DNA of 64,000 nucleotides from Earliella scabrosa (lineage: Eukaryota; Basidiomycota; Agaricomycetes; Polyporales; Polyporaceae), in NCBI GenBank assembly GCA_022605405.1, contig JABYQQ010000010.1, positions 682,001 through 746,000 of the forward strand, written 5' to 3'. Of the stretch, positions 46,424 through 57,958 are shown in pieces; positions within the stretch are counted from its first letter, which is position 1, and every line of letters begins with the position of its first letter. A program made the translations under genes and the position numbers. Under the pieces are notes generated by a model, which was given only the letters and a program-made list of their open reading frames with translations, was not told the DNA's origin and ran no database searches.

Positions 46424-48560
46424 TCAAGTAACATGCAGTCGAACCAAGAATAACTGGTCGCACACCGGACAGGCCATGCCAGTGCCTGTAGCGATTTTGT
46501 CCATAATACAGCTGACCGGTATTTGAAGAACATTAGCACAGGCTTTCGTTAATATCCTGGCTCGTATAACTTACCTGTGGCAAAACAAATGACCACAGAA
46601 TGTGGTGATAGGATCGAGACAAGGGTTCTGCAGGCAGAGCCTACAGGCCCAAGAGAGAAGCTTGGCCTTCGCTCGTCCTTCATTCGCGTGTTGTGTGGCT
46701 CCTGCAATACGGAGTCAATGGTCGTCATCAAGTGTTAAACGAAGCACCATACTGTAAGCCGCCAAGTCGTGTGTTCCACTTGGTGACGGCGAGCCTATTC
46801 CATATGGAGTCCGCGAGGATAGTTCTGCAGAACGTAGAGGAAGCGGCAAGGTGACTGTCGCCCCATTCAGCGTCTCATCCCGCACCCATTCCCCTTCATG
46901 ATGACCACGTCCCTCCGTGGTCGTATTGACATGGCGTGCGGGGACGTGGGGAGAAACACTGAGCATTGACGCAACATGATAGTGAGTTGGGGGAGTCTCC
47001 GTTGAGATCGGAACCCCAGCCTTGGCGGCAGACACCCTACGAGCAGAGTCAGATCGTTGCCATTCAAGCGTCGCAGATTATTGACGTACGTCTTCGATAC
47101 GACGGTGGTCCGCAACGGAGCAGCGACTGCACTATGGGACACCGGCAAAGGCAGGTCTTGTCCGCCGGTCTCGGGTTCATGCTTCGTGTGCTTGTCTATA
47201 TAATCCTTGGAATTCCCGGGCTCGCCGTCTTGCGCAAATTGATCTTCTGCGATTACCATTGCCAATGGCGGTGTCTCCTGTGAGCGTTCCTATCACAAGC
47301 ATTGACTTGAGATTAAGATACGCTGAACAGTGACGATGGACACATACAACGTCAACCACCCAATCCGAAACGGTAGTGTCCATAGCAGCCTGGGGGTGAG
47401 GCATAGATCCACTTCCGGTGCTGGACGCTGTTACGCTGGCCGGTTCTGTTTTACCGTAATCGCCGCCGCTAAGCGATTCGGGTTTTGTACTGCTCAGGCA
47501 CACTGGTAGGTGCTGCTATTTGGTCAGCGCGGACGTATCACTGCCATGCCACTACGTACCAGTTCATAAGCTTGCCTTGTCTTGAAGCCAATCGCACACA
47601 GATGACAAGTCGGGTGAGAGGAGGATGTGCGATAGTGGTCTCTCAGACTCTGAAGCGACTCCAAGTGTACCATGCACACATCGCACGTGCGGACGCTCGA
47701 CGTATGCTAACAACATGGTGCTGTCAATAAATGACTTCGAGGCTAAGAGGAATGGACGTACCTCCTGAAGCTTCTCGGAGTTCTCAAATCCTTTTCCACA
47801 AGCCATGCACTTCGGATGGTTTGGAGAGTTCGTATAATGGTCATCGTTCTTTACGGTGAAGCCTTGACACGGAGAACACCATCTACGCTCGACATCTGGT
47901 ACCCGGTTTGATGACCTCTTTCCACTGCTACCCAGCACGGAAGTTGGTACCTCACTCTAGAGTGGGGGATCAGCAGTGGCTACGCAGTGTAAGTATGTGG
48001 AAGCGCTCACGTTCGCAGTCGTTGACGCCACGAATGATGCGAGACGTGGGCCACAGTTATGTAGATGCTGGTTGACGGTTTAAGCTCGGTGCTCTGGATA
48101 GGCGACCTATGTAGAGTGACAACTCACTACGTTGTAGTCCTGGACAGTATTGAAGCCGCGGGTGCAACGCACGCACTTCGGATGTAGCGAAGAGAGCTGG
48201 TAGTGTTCCTCCAGGCTTGATACAAAGTGCGCTCTGCACAGTTCGCATGTGTTCCACGAAGACATGTGCTGATATTGAAATGAGTAAAGCTAGCATGGCG
48301 ACGACATGGAACGGTCTACTTGCCTTCCTATATGCCTCTTCGTCAGCAAACTCAAGCATACAGACAGCGCATACGAAGGAGCCTTTGGACTCTCGATTGG
48401 CGGAGCTAGACTGGGCGGGAGCCCCGGTAGCGACGACCACGCTGCGGCCACGGGTGGCAGGCGCCTGCCAACGATGCCCTTTGGCGCCACCATGCATCTT
48501 GCATGCAGCTTCATCTTTAAAGACCGCCTTGCATTGGTGGCAAACGACCTGCTTCGCCAT
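46424..48560 (-). CDS. C2H2 zinc-finger / RING protein 5
   Basis: Ten exons close perfectly: 48560-48324, 48268-48128, 48067-48011, 47956-47762, 47706-47560, 47515-47351, 47277-47090, 47036-46753, 46701-46575 and 46511-46424, 542 residues. Start MAKQVVCHQCKAVFKDEAAC is a U1-like finger close to those of protein 1. Three copies of the module CxxC-x(8-14)-HYxxSxxHPxCxxCxxGF follow (CELCRAHF, CSPCQGF, CDVCMVHL), with introns just before the next His. The RING reads CRLCLQNPCLDPITTFCGHL, then FCHSCIMDKIATG and CPVC, again split in phase 2. The first intron starts with GC (AAG|gcaagt). It lies only 277 bp downstream, in transcription order, of protein 4's start region, head to tail. Likely a RING E3 ligase; role unknown. 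Confidence 0.85.
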
Positions 48561-48909
48561 CGTTGCGGGGAGGTCGAAGCATGAGTCTCAGACACAGGTG
48601 CGTATATCAACGCAGCGAACTTACCGCAGCACAAGAGATTCCTGCTAACGCGTTCGGGACTGCAGCTTCCACCCGCTTGGACGTAATCGTGGAACTTCCC
48701 GACGACTGGAACAACTATTAGCATGAGTAATGATGCTGACATGTGCGGGACTAGACCCGCCTTGGCTATGAGGACAGAAGTCTCATCCTGCAGCTGTCCT
48801 CGTGTCCCTCGTTCTTCCTCGGGCGACTTGGTGCAGCAGTGTGTGGATGCACATGAGGAGTGTGGTAGGGAGAAATCATGTTGCAGAGCTTCAAGTTCTG
48901 ACAGAACTT
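48561..48909. other. Spacer with possible remnant sequence
   Basis: 349 bp between proteins 6 and 5. Open but featureless reading frames on the minus strand may be remnants of a lost linker/RING half. No RING cysteine pattern seen. Confidence 0.3.
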
Positions 48910-49751
48910 TCAGCGTAGGTTGCCTACGTTTCTTCGTGGATCTTCGACGCGAACGTTGTCTATCCTGGATGCCTCCCCCTTCCGTCTGCAGCAATGAGCC
49001 TCGTGCTATGAGACGTAGCAGTGAATCACGCAATCCAACGTCGAGTGTAGGCTTGACTCACCACGTGCAACCCCCATTTGTTCAAGAATCCTGTATCGCA
49101 TCGTAGACAATGGGGATGATTCAAAGACGTTCGATAGTGCTCCTGCATGCTCTGTCCGGGCGGTAGATGTGTTTGACAACCCGTGCAAGAGGGCTGCGCG
49201 GCAGCATGCTGTAAGTCATAACGCACAGACTCAGAAACTGCACGACAGTGACTACGCGACAGATAACCAGTGACGAACGACAAACCTTCTCTAATCCTGA
49301 CGCGCTGGTGAATTGGGCGCGGCACTGAGGACAATTGTATATGGTCTGATGAACGACGCCTCCAGGTTCATCAAGCGTTGATCTCTTCTTTCTTGCGATC
49401 TTTGGGTGTGTTCGGATCTCCGGTTGTTCTGGAAGTTCGACGCTATGCTCTTGCTGCAAGTGCTGCCCGAGGAGCATGTGAATACATGACCAAGTCAGAA
49501 TAGGTGAGACGTACCACTTCTAAGAGTTTGCGTCTCTTGAAGACCCGCGGACAGTCCGGACACCAGCCTGACTTGCTCGCGAATGCGACAGCGACAGGAC
49601 GGGCGACCGACACCGTCTTTGCACGCAAGTCGGACCGTCTCCCGCGTCCATGCCTGCACTTGTTCTTGCCCTTCAACGTCCGCTTACAAGCGCAGCACCT
49701 ATGTTTGACGCTATTCAGTACCTCAACCTCTGCGGACGCGTAGTACTTCAT
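48910..49751 (-). CDS. C2H2 zinc-finger protein 6, RING-less relative
   Basis: Four exons close: 49751-49515, 49462-49286, 49208-49062 and 49005-48910, 218 residues. Fingers: CCACKRTLKGKNKCRHGRGR (atypical), CPDCPRVFKRRKLLEV|HLQQEH, CPQCRAQFTSASGLEK|H and the repeated module CTGCQTHLPPGQSMQEHY, then HPHCLRCDTGF|HEAHCC. Introns fall before the His exactly as in the relatives. The frame then stops at 48910-48912, and no RING exons are found before the next gene starts at 48560. It is either a complete short paralogue or a copy that lost its 3' half; the open frames argue against long decay. A dominant-negative-like or adaptor role would be speculation. Confidence 0.65.
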
Positions 49752-50092
49752 AGCCACAGAACGGCAGAAACCAGACGGATGAGAGGGGAAGCTGCAAAGA
49801 GAACTGTGGCAGCCTCGTTCTCGTAAATGCTCTCTTAACCTAGTCGTAGTCTACCGCAGCACGCCTGCCGCGGGACGGACGCGTGATGCGGCCCCCAGCT
49901 ACCTTCACGAGGCTTATAGATAGAAAGGAGGTCTGTACTGATACAAGGGCGAAGCGAAACCTAGGAAAACATACATGAAGCGATACACTGAATGCTCAAG
50001 GGTGGATTAAGTCAGGATACGGAAGCGAGGACACACCGACCAGCGAGTGCAAAGAAGGCCACGAGAGAAGAGCGCAGAAGCGGTCCAGACCG
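49752..50092. other. Spacer, no gene seen
   Basis: 341 bp between the protein 6 start and the protein 7 stop, presumably promoter plus 3' UTR. Confidence 0.35.
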
Positions 50093-52474
50093 TCACTCGG
50101 GCTCCACCTGCAGCCGCAGCAGGATCATCTTCCGGCACACGGGGCAACTTCCGGTCTTCACGAGCTCTTGCAGAATGCACCTAGCGCGAAGAACACGCGT
50201 GAGAAGCAAGACGGGGCGGAGACAGCGTGCGGAACACGTACGGGGTGCAAAAGATATGACCACACATGGCCGCCATGGGGATAGTGCACGGGTCGTCCTT
50301 GCAGATTCTACAGTGCCAAGCGGCCGGTTTGGCCTTCGATTTGGCGAGGGGTATCGCCTTAGCCTTCGGGGTTTCCGCAGGACCCGGGATAGTCTCCTCC
50401 GCGTCGGAGGAGAGTGGGGCTGCGACTGGAGAGCAACATCAGAAAGGACGACCCCGACTGGTAGGACCCCATCCCAGCTTACCAACAGTAGCAGGCTGCT
50501 TCAACGACGAGCTCGACCGTGATATGCTCTTGGATGGGGGCACGGGCGTTGCGGGCGCATGCGACCGAACGGGGGAAAGCACAGGCGTAGGAACCCTAGG
50601 CGTGGGCTGTCTACTCAGGCTCGGGCGGACGGGTGGTGAGACGTAACGAGCGATGTGCTCCGAGAGTGATGAGAACGACCTTGTGCTGACAATAGGGCTC
50701 TGGATACGGGGAGAAACGCTCTGGCTGATGATGCTCGCAGTCGGCCCAGTGACCATGCCAGGGACACGCGGCTCCAGATTCGAGGGATGGGGAGCTGCCG
50801 GAAGGTCGGCTGTGGTGCTTCCATTGGGTCTGGGAGACGCTGAGAGAGACGACGGCGCGGACTGCAGCGACAGTGTGGACTCGCTGTGAGGGTGCCTTGC
50901 CATCCCGCGTAGGCTGTCAATCGACCATGAGACAAGTACATCCTAGATTTACAATTGTAGGCTGACCTGGGATAGTCCATCGACCGATCAGAAAGCGTTG
51001 GCGAGCGCCATCCCAGCGCGCTTTCATCGTGAACACTGCCGTATCCTGGGGGAACCATGTACTCAAGGGGTAGACAGTAGTCTACAGGCTCGCACTCACC
51101 GATTGAAGAGATGGTCGGGACAGTGGGCTCCGAGATGGCCCGCTGAACGTGCGAGGAGGCTTCGACAGTCTGATAGGTGAGCTAATTGCGGGATCAGTAC
51201 GACACCGCGTAGAACTCAGAACAGAACAGAACGAACATCATCGTCTGCATCTGAATCATCGTCTCCTAAGGACGCCATCAATGATTGACTGGTCGGGCCA
51301 TTGATCATAGGACCAGTCTGGCGCTGTGTCATTGAGGGAGGGTAGATCATCTGGGACACGACTTGCGTCTCCAGGGACGAAGGCTGGACGCCACAACTGG
51401 ATGAGATGCTATGGAGGGATAGAAGGTCTGCTGCTCACCATCTCGCTCGAAGGCCTGACAGGCGAAGCCATACTAAACTCAGGTGATGGCATCCTCGGGG
51501 GTGGTCGGGGATGGTTGGTCTCCATGTGCTATGACACCGTTACAAACGACTGAAAATCTTGTACCAAAGTGGGTGCATACCTTGTCACAAGACTCGTCGT
51601 CCGGGAACCCAACCTCACACAGCGCACAGTGCGGATGCGCTGACGACGTGAAGTAGTGGTTGTGCAAGTCATCGACCAAACGGAATTGCCTGTTGCACAG
51701 GCGGCACTTGGTGTCCAAATGTGCTCCGGACAAGTGCTAATGAAAGCGTCGTGGGGACGTGTCTGCAAGCGAGATGGAAATCGCGCACCTTGTCGAGTTC
51801 GGCATCGTCCACGAATCCGTCACGACACACGAAACATATGGGATGTGCGGTAGAGTCTTGGAAGTGCCTGTTGCGATCCGCAGCGTTGGCGAATTCGCGC
51901 TTGCACGGCCCGCACTTGAAGACGGGATGTGCGACGGCCACATGCTACAACGAACAGTCATCACTCTCAATCACATGCACACGTCCTAAGGCAGGGATTT
52001 CCTCACCTCGTCGACTTGAGCGCGGTGTAGGAAGATCAACTCGCACTGGATGCACTTCGGGTGGATAGCCTGGTGCAGCTTGAGCTGTGTCTGATCGAGG
52101 AACGCCGAATTGCACTGCGGGCACTTCGGGTGGCTGGGATGGTGCCTGAAGTGGATGGCCAGTGCCTCGGCGGAAGAGAACTGGAGCGCACACGGCGCAC
52201 ACTTGTACGGCTTGGAGGGATGCTTGTTGAAGACATGCTGGTCGTACGATGTCTTGTCGTTGAACGTGATCGAGCAGAGGCTGCACTCGATCAGGACGTG
52301 AGCGGTGCTCGACGACGCCACGGCGGATGCGGATGGGGCGACGGCACTGGGGGTCGAAGAAGGTGCAGGTGCCGACGTTCGAGGCGCGACGTATGGATGG
52401 CCCTTGTCTCTACAGTGCTGAACCAAGGCCGCCTCGTTCTTCAATACTCTCTTGCAGGTAGTGCACTCGGCCAT
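50093..52474 (-). CDS. C2H2 zinc-finger / RING protein 7
   Basis: Start MAECTTCKRVLKNEAALVQH at 52474. Exon 1 (52474-52007) has three C2H2 fingers (CTTCKRVL, CSLCSITF, CAPCALQF) plus CPQCNSAF and CIQCELIF modules. Exons 51944-51789 and 51736-51581 each hold one repeated module (CGPCKREF, then HPICFVC; CRLCNRQF, then HPHCALC), both starting with the His that completes the previous finger. Exon 51528-51439 begins HMETNH. The exon near 51.2-51.4 kb is uncertain in frame. Then a Ser/Pro-rich linker (50.48-50.93 kb), exon 50419-50242 and the last exon give the RING CRICKDDPCTIPMAAMCGHI, then FCTPCILQELVKTGSCPVC. It has the longest finger array of the family. Likely a RING E3 ligase; targets unknown. 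Confidence 0.8.
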
Positions 52475-52863
52475 GTTGAGAGAGAGGATGGAAGTGCGAG
52501 GGAGAGTGAACTAGACAGAGCATAGTCAGTTATACCATCCATGAGCCGCGCGACCGCCGCGCGGTAGTCCAGGGTGCAACAACCTGCTTTCCGCCTGGCC
52601 AACGGGGTCAGTCTGGTGAACGGTCAGTGTGTTTGTATCGTGCTGTTGATCGTGAGGCCGAGGTTCTCCCTTGATACGTTTGCACACAGCACCCTTCTTC
52701 ATCGGTGTCAGGCTTCAGAAGATTCTCTGTGTCTAGACTCTTATCCATTGAACGCCGGATCAGGATAGGTCCGTAACTCGTGGCAGCCATGCTTGTAGAG
52801 GGCTGGAAGTTGGCGCTCAAGAACGTGTGATACCCTATAGCAATGGTGAAGAAATGCGAACCG
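52475..52863. other. Spacer, no gene seen
   Basis: 389 bp between the zinc-finger/RING gene 7 start and the DUF4336 stop. Confidence 0.35.
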
Positions 52864-54163
52864 TTACTCGAGGTAATTTCTATACGCCTCCATCCACGCT
52901 TTCTTAGCGTCCTTCTCGATAACGTCCTGTGTGAAGTCGTGAGTCGTGGCACCGAGTCGATGACATGCACGATGAAGAATTCTTACGCCATGGCAGGGTA
53001 TGATTCTGTCGAAGTTCCATCCTGCTACCGTCTTGACGTCGCGCTTCATTGCTCTAAGAAAGAATATGTGACGCATAGTGTGCTTGGGGAGGCAGGCTAC
53101 GCACTCTTTATCCACACCGAGCATTGATGCGAATTTCTTATGCGCCCACGAGTATGGGTTCAGGTCGCCGAAGAGCGGGAACTTGCCCGACGACCCTGTC
53201 ATGGAATACTGAGGGGAATTTGAGGATCCGAGTTGCACGAGTTGATATCAGCGCCGCATACCTGTTCCGTTGCTGGGAGGTTGAACAGGAGGTCCGCTTC
53301 GAGCATGGTCTTCGAAGCCGGATGGAAGAATGCAACGTCCTTGTTCTTGAAGCCGGAGAAGTAACTTTCGACAGGCTCAACATGCGCATTAGCGGCTTCT
53401 TCTAAGCACATACCAGTGTTGAATCTATGCATGCATCGATGTTATACCTCATGTGGTGCGCGACTTGGATCGGAAGAACTCACATCATCCTCGAACCCGT
53501 ACTTCGTGTTAGGAGGATCAGCGCCCCAAGCTGGAGCATGTATCGCCATGTCAAGAATATGTTTAAGCCAGACTAGCTTCACGCGTACCACCGTCGAACT
53601 TCAGTCCTTCTTTGGCCTTCTTCTTGATCGCCTCATCGACAGCGATGAGCTTCGCGTCCGGGTAAGCCTTCTTGAACTCCCCTATCCAATGCCCGAGTAT
53701 AGACCGAGAGAAGATATGCGCATTGACCTTAGATGAACGTACCCAAATAGAGATGGTGGACTGCGTCGGCTCCTATGATCCATCTGTCGTGTGCCCGTTG
53801 GCAACGCGCGAGGGTGGACAGAAGGGGGCGACTCACTTCACTGGCCCAAGTTCCCCTAGCTTTGCCTTCGTCACGTCATCCAGAGGCGTAGACGCGAGAA
53901 CCCAGAGGTCGCCGTTCTGCATCTTGATTGCTGTAGAACGACCGCCAACGGGGAACAGGTTGAATCGCGAGAAGGGACTGCACGCCCGGGAACGATGTTG
54001 TGGGCTGGTTCCACGTTACGAATGCTATCTGCTCACCATGAGAACGTCCATACATCCTTCGCGACCTACAACCCGAACCCATGTCATTTGTTGATGTGCC
54101 CCACCGTGCACGACCATGAATAACAACCTCGCGTATTGCACACTTGGCGGTACTTGCTGTCAT
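52864..54163 (-). CDS. DUF4336 protein (metallo-beta-lactamase-like fold)
   Basis: Eleven exons (54163-54125, 54065-54037, 53977-53837, 53783-53743, 53681-53589, 53530-53484, 53424-53414, 53364-53262, 53208-53105, 53053-52987, 52926-52864), 245 residues, including an 11-nt exon. Landmarks: DVWTFSCPFSRFNLFPVGGR, the STAIKM strand, WVLASTPLD, KWIIGADAVHHLYLGEFK, CYFSGFKNKDVAFFHPASKT, EADLLFNLPATEQ, GDLNPYSW, VKTVAGWNFDRIIPCHGDVI. This fits the DUF4336 family, whose His/Asp pattern suggests a metallo-beta-lactamase-type hydrolase fold (HH at the HHLYLG turn, CHGD late). Substrate unknown. A longer in-frame N-terminus rich in Arg/Leu exists upstream of 54163 and could be a mitochondrial presequence. 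Confidence 0.88.
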
Positions 54164-54484
54164 GCTTCGTGTTCGCGTTTGCAGAAGTCGTCTGTTCAAG
54201 AACACGATGGTCCTAGGAGGTGGTGGTATGGAGAAAGAGCAGCGTTTGTGAGACGCGTCATGGTCGTTGACTAGAAACCGTGGTGACGTCGTTCCCACGA
54301 GCCGAACATGGTGTCTGCATGCCCAGAATAGGCAACTAGGAACATATCGCAGACTCGCATACAACATCTAGTGCCTTCATAGTGCCATTCCGATGGTACA
54401 TAGAGCGGGCACATCGCTTGAGACTATGTGAACGTAAGAAGTACAGACTATACAATAAGTCATTGCCTAGACATCGTTCGCAGA
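54164..54484. other. Spacer, no gene seen
   Basis: 321 bp between DUF4336 and the first PAH gene, same strand; presumed promoter or an alternative 5' exon region of DUF4336. Confidence 0.3.
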
Positions 54485-55030
54485 TCAGAGGCATGGCCTG
54501 GAGCTGGCAAGAGGGAACATGACACGCTCTTCAGGCGTGACCAGCTCGACAGCGCCCTCTCCCATCACCACGTCGAACCTCCATCCGTCTGGTAGAAACT
54601 CGTTGAGTTCGCGTAGCAAACTCGGAGAGCCTGAGCAGAGAAGCATGATCCGGATGATCGTATCCTTAAGGTCAAGCCTGGCGTACATTCGTGAGTAGAG
54701 TGGACAACGAACGCGCATGACAGTAATTTTGATTGTCTCACCGGTTGTTCTCGTATTCCTGTAGAGCTGCGAAGAAGTGTTCGTATGCTCTAGGGTTCTG
54801 AGAGAATTCTTTCCGAACCAGCGCGATGAACCGGAGTGATCGCTGCACTTGCTGGGGAGGAAAGTGTTTAGATAGGTCTTTCAGAAGACGTGCGTAAGTG
54901 AATTGTTCGAATTATCGTCGTAGACTCTTACCTGAGGTGGCGGCAGACTGGGCTGGCGTTCGGCTCGCATCATACTCGGAATGTGGTACCATCCTCGCCT
55001 GATTGACTGCTGCGGCCAGCCGGGTGACAT
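54485..55030 (-). CDS. Small single-PAH (Sin3-like) protein 1
   Basis: Three exons (55030-54932, 54851-54742, 54677-54485), about 133 residues. The central part matches the paired amphipathic helix fold of Sin3: VRKEFSQNPRAYEHFFAALQ, then EYENNRLDLKDTIIRIMLLC, then SPSLLRELNEFLPDGW with the typical FLPxG end. Real Sin3 has three or four PAH domains and a large HDAC-interaction region; this is one domain on its own. The most likely role is protein-protein contact with a transcription factor or corepressor (inference). The start is uncertain because the frame is open upstream; the first ATG in frame with good context is used. A relative lies at 57.2 kb, on the other side of CIA1. Confidence 0.65.
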
Positions 55031-55622
55031 TGAAGCAGTCCATTGGTAAATATCTGAAGGGCTACTGCAGCTTAGAAAGGATACTATGTAGGTGAAGAGG
55101 ATGCGTAGTGGGGAGCGCGGAGGGTACAGAGATGGTCGCCGGAGGTATCTCCTGGTATTTATACCGACGTGATCATGCTGCATGTACAGCCAGATTTGAC
55201 AGATAGCTCATACGCACTCTCTCAAATATCAAAGCAGAGCATGTCCGTCATAGCAGAGTGTCAGACCACTGGTCGCCGCATTGAATTTGGTCGCCGGATG
55301 CCAATCCGCCGAATTGCATTCGTGGACACAGCGGCCTTGCATGTCGTATTCCAAGGCTACGTCCACAACTTGAGTACTTTCAACAGGATACAAATGTTTG
55401 GACGGTACATACCTTGCGTCCTGGCCAGTTTGACCATTGTGCAGTGAGTGAAGTTGAATGAACCTAGGCTTAGGCTTAGCGAAGTGACTAAGCCAAGGTT
55501 AGGGCTAGACGCTTTGACAGGCTGACGCATCGCAGATCGAGATCTACCAGATCTCTCACAGATCTGCTGCCTCCTCGCCCTCATCCTCTCGAGTCGCACT
55601 ACAGTATCATCGTAGTCTCGCC
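55031..55622. promoter_or_regulatory. Divergent region, PAH gene 1 and CIA1
   Basis: 592 bp with no supported gene. An imperfect inverted repeat around 55465-55502 (CTTAGGCTTAG against CTAAGCCAAGG) lies 130 bp before the CIA1 start. Confidence 0.35.
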
Positions 55623-56946
55623 ATGGCGCAAGCGCCCTCAATGAGGATCATACCAGTGGCCACTCTCGAAGGTACGTATCTGCAGACGCGATCCGACAGA
55701 CCCACTCACCGTGATTCAGGACACGAAGACCGCGCATGGCACATCGCATGGAACCCCACAAAGCCCATCCTCGCCTCATGTTCCGCGGACAAGAGCGTGA
55801 GATTGTACGGATACAGACAGGCCAGCGACTCTGATGTACCCGACGCCCCATATCTGAAGTTTTCGCACCTGTCCACGATCCCCACGGGGCACGCGAAGAC
55901 GGTCCGTGCAGTCGCCTGGTCGCCATCCGGGAAGACCCTCGCGACTGCCTCGTTTGACTCAAACATTGGTGTGTGGGCCCAGGAGGAGGACGAGGATGGC
56001 GAGGACGGCGCGTTCAACCCTTCCGCCGAGTGGGAATGCATGAGCCTGCTGGAGGGACACGAGACAGAGTGCAAGAGCGTTGCGTACTCAGCTTCTGGGA
56101 ACCTCCTCGCAAGCTGCAGTCGAGATAAGACGGTGTGGGTTTGGGAAGGTGCGCTTCTGTCTTTGTTTCTGCCGCGGTCCGAGATCCTCATGCGTCAGCG
56201 TCCAGTCCACCCGGATCACGACTTCGAATGCATGGGCGTCCTCATGGAGCACACGCAAGATGTCAAGTGCGTTGCATGGCATCCCACTGAGGAGGTCAGT
56301 ACCTGACGCCGGCGCCCCCTGTTCACGGCTCTCTCAACCCGTCACCCAGCGCAGATCCTTGCATCCGCCTCCTACGACGACACCATAAAGTTGTACATCG
56401 ACGATCCACAAGAAGACTGGTACTGCTTTCAGACGCTCTCAGGTCACTCATCCACTGTCTGGTCTCTTGCGTTCTCTCCCGACGGCCGTTATCTGGCATC
56501 GGCCTCAGACGACACTACAATCAGGATATGGGAGCGCGTGCAGGAGCACAAGTGGGAGTGCGTAGACGTGCTCGAGGGCCATGAGCGGAGCATATACTCC
56601 ATCAGCTGGGGCACTGGAAAGCCGAGTGGTAGCGACGGCGCCGGTAGCCTTGGATGGATCGCAAGTACTGGCGGAGACGGGATCATCAATGTCTGGGAGA
56701 TCGGTGTAAGTGGCCCGTTGTAGGTGTGTCAATGCATCTCACTCATTGCTCGCGTAGGTCGGTCCCAGTACACGAGACCCTAGCAGAAAGACGCTTTCAC
56801 ATCGAATCATCGCCAACATATCTCAAGCGCACGACGTCCACGATGTGAATAGCGTTGTTTGGTGTCCTCGAAAGGGCTTCGAGGACATATTTGCCACTGC
56901 CGGAGATGACGGCGCGGTGAAGGTCTGGAAGGTCGCGCCGTCGTAG
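55623..56946 (+). CDS. CIA1: Cytosolic iron-sulfur assembly protein CIA1 (CIAO1)
   Basis: Five exons (55623-55671, 55720-56148, 56206-56294, 56355-56705, 56758-56946), 368 residues, forming seven WD40 repeats. Typical blades: GHEDRAWHIAWNPTKPILAS, ADKSVRLY; HAKTVRAVAWSPSGKTLATA; HETECKSVAYSASGNLLAS; HTQDVKCVAWHP; HSSTVWSLAFSPDGRYLAS, DTTIRIW; and a last blade FATAGDDGAVKVW. An acidic insert EEDEDGEDG lies in the third blade. The order and spacing match Cia1/CIAO1, the targeting subunit that docks the cytosolic Fe-S machinery to client proteins (family knowledge). It is in the same window as FET3/FTR1, but 20 kb away and with no shared promoter. Intact. Confidence 0.93.
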
Positions 56947-57167
56947 GGCAATATAGCAGCGGAGGTAAACAGAAGTATTCGGTATGTGTATCAACTAGAG
57001 AACAATGACCATTACAACCCAATCGCTGGTACTATGCATGCGTTGGTCGCCACTGGAGAGGTACCAAGCCCATTATCCATCAGTGCACAAAGGACTTTGT
57101 CCTTCCAGGTGTTATAAGAGCAAGCGACGGTTGTCCGCTGTCTTCGCACACAGACCACGATAGAACC

Positions 57168-57779
57168 ATGTCAAACGTTCCGAAGACCCCGCCGTCAAAG
57201 TGTCGCGTCGGCGACCAATTGGACGATCCGGACATTACACCCACCCGGCATCGCCGATACGACACTTTCTCTCCCGCCCTGACTCGCCGCAAGTCATGGG
57301 AGGAGGAAGCGGTGGTTTCCCTGGCGGACCCGCGCGAGCTAGAGTCACTCGCGTTCATCGATATATGGCGCGGCGACTTTGCGCAGAGCTCCAACGACGC
57401 GTTCAAGGACTTCCGCGCCACGCTCAGGTTCGAGTTCCAGGCCCGACCGACGGATCACCAGCGGATGCTCCAAGCGACAAAGAAGGACGATCGCGGTTGG
57501 TGAGTGCTCTCACTTTCGCCGCTCGCTCCGTACTCGATCATTGAATAATGACACGGTGTTTGCGACTGCAGCAGGAACTACGAGAAGATCATCTTGGAGG
57601 CCTCGCGGCTCTTCGCCGGCCATCCGGACCTCGCACACAGCCTGAACCACTGTCTTCCGCCGGGGTATTCACTCGACGCAGCCGAAGAATACGTTACGGT
57701 GACCACGCCGCGGCTTAGATGGAGGCAGTGGCGAGATGGACGACTGGAGAAGGTGCTCCCTTCTTCCCTCCTGATTTGA
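57168..57779 (+). CDS. Small single-PAH (Sin3-like) protein 2
   Basis: Two exons (57168-57499 and 57575-57779), about 178 residues. The N-terminal part is disordered with Arg/Ser. The PAH-like part reads SSNDAFKDFRATLRFEFQ, then NYEKIILEASRLFAGHPDLA, then HCLPPGYSLDA, with the LFxGHPDL and LPPGY signatures of Sin3 PAH domains. Between the helices is a longer insert (QRMLQATKKDDRG) than in protein 1. The acceptor is a tandem CAGCAG (57569-57574), so a Cys-Arg or a Trp could be made at the junction; both keep the frame. It is a stand-alone protein-interaction domain; partner unknown. Confidence 0.65.
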
Positions 57780-57958
57780 TTCGTACCCTCTGGACCACTT
57801 TTTTCGTCGTCATTTTATCCTGTTGTATCTTGTACTCATCCTGGATCAGTAATGTCATCGGCGTTGAACGCAATCTCTCAGTAGAATACACGATGCAGAT
57901 GGGTCTACTATACAGCACATTGTACATGCAGGTTCAAGATCGACAGAGATCAACACTC

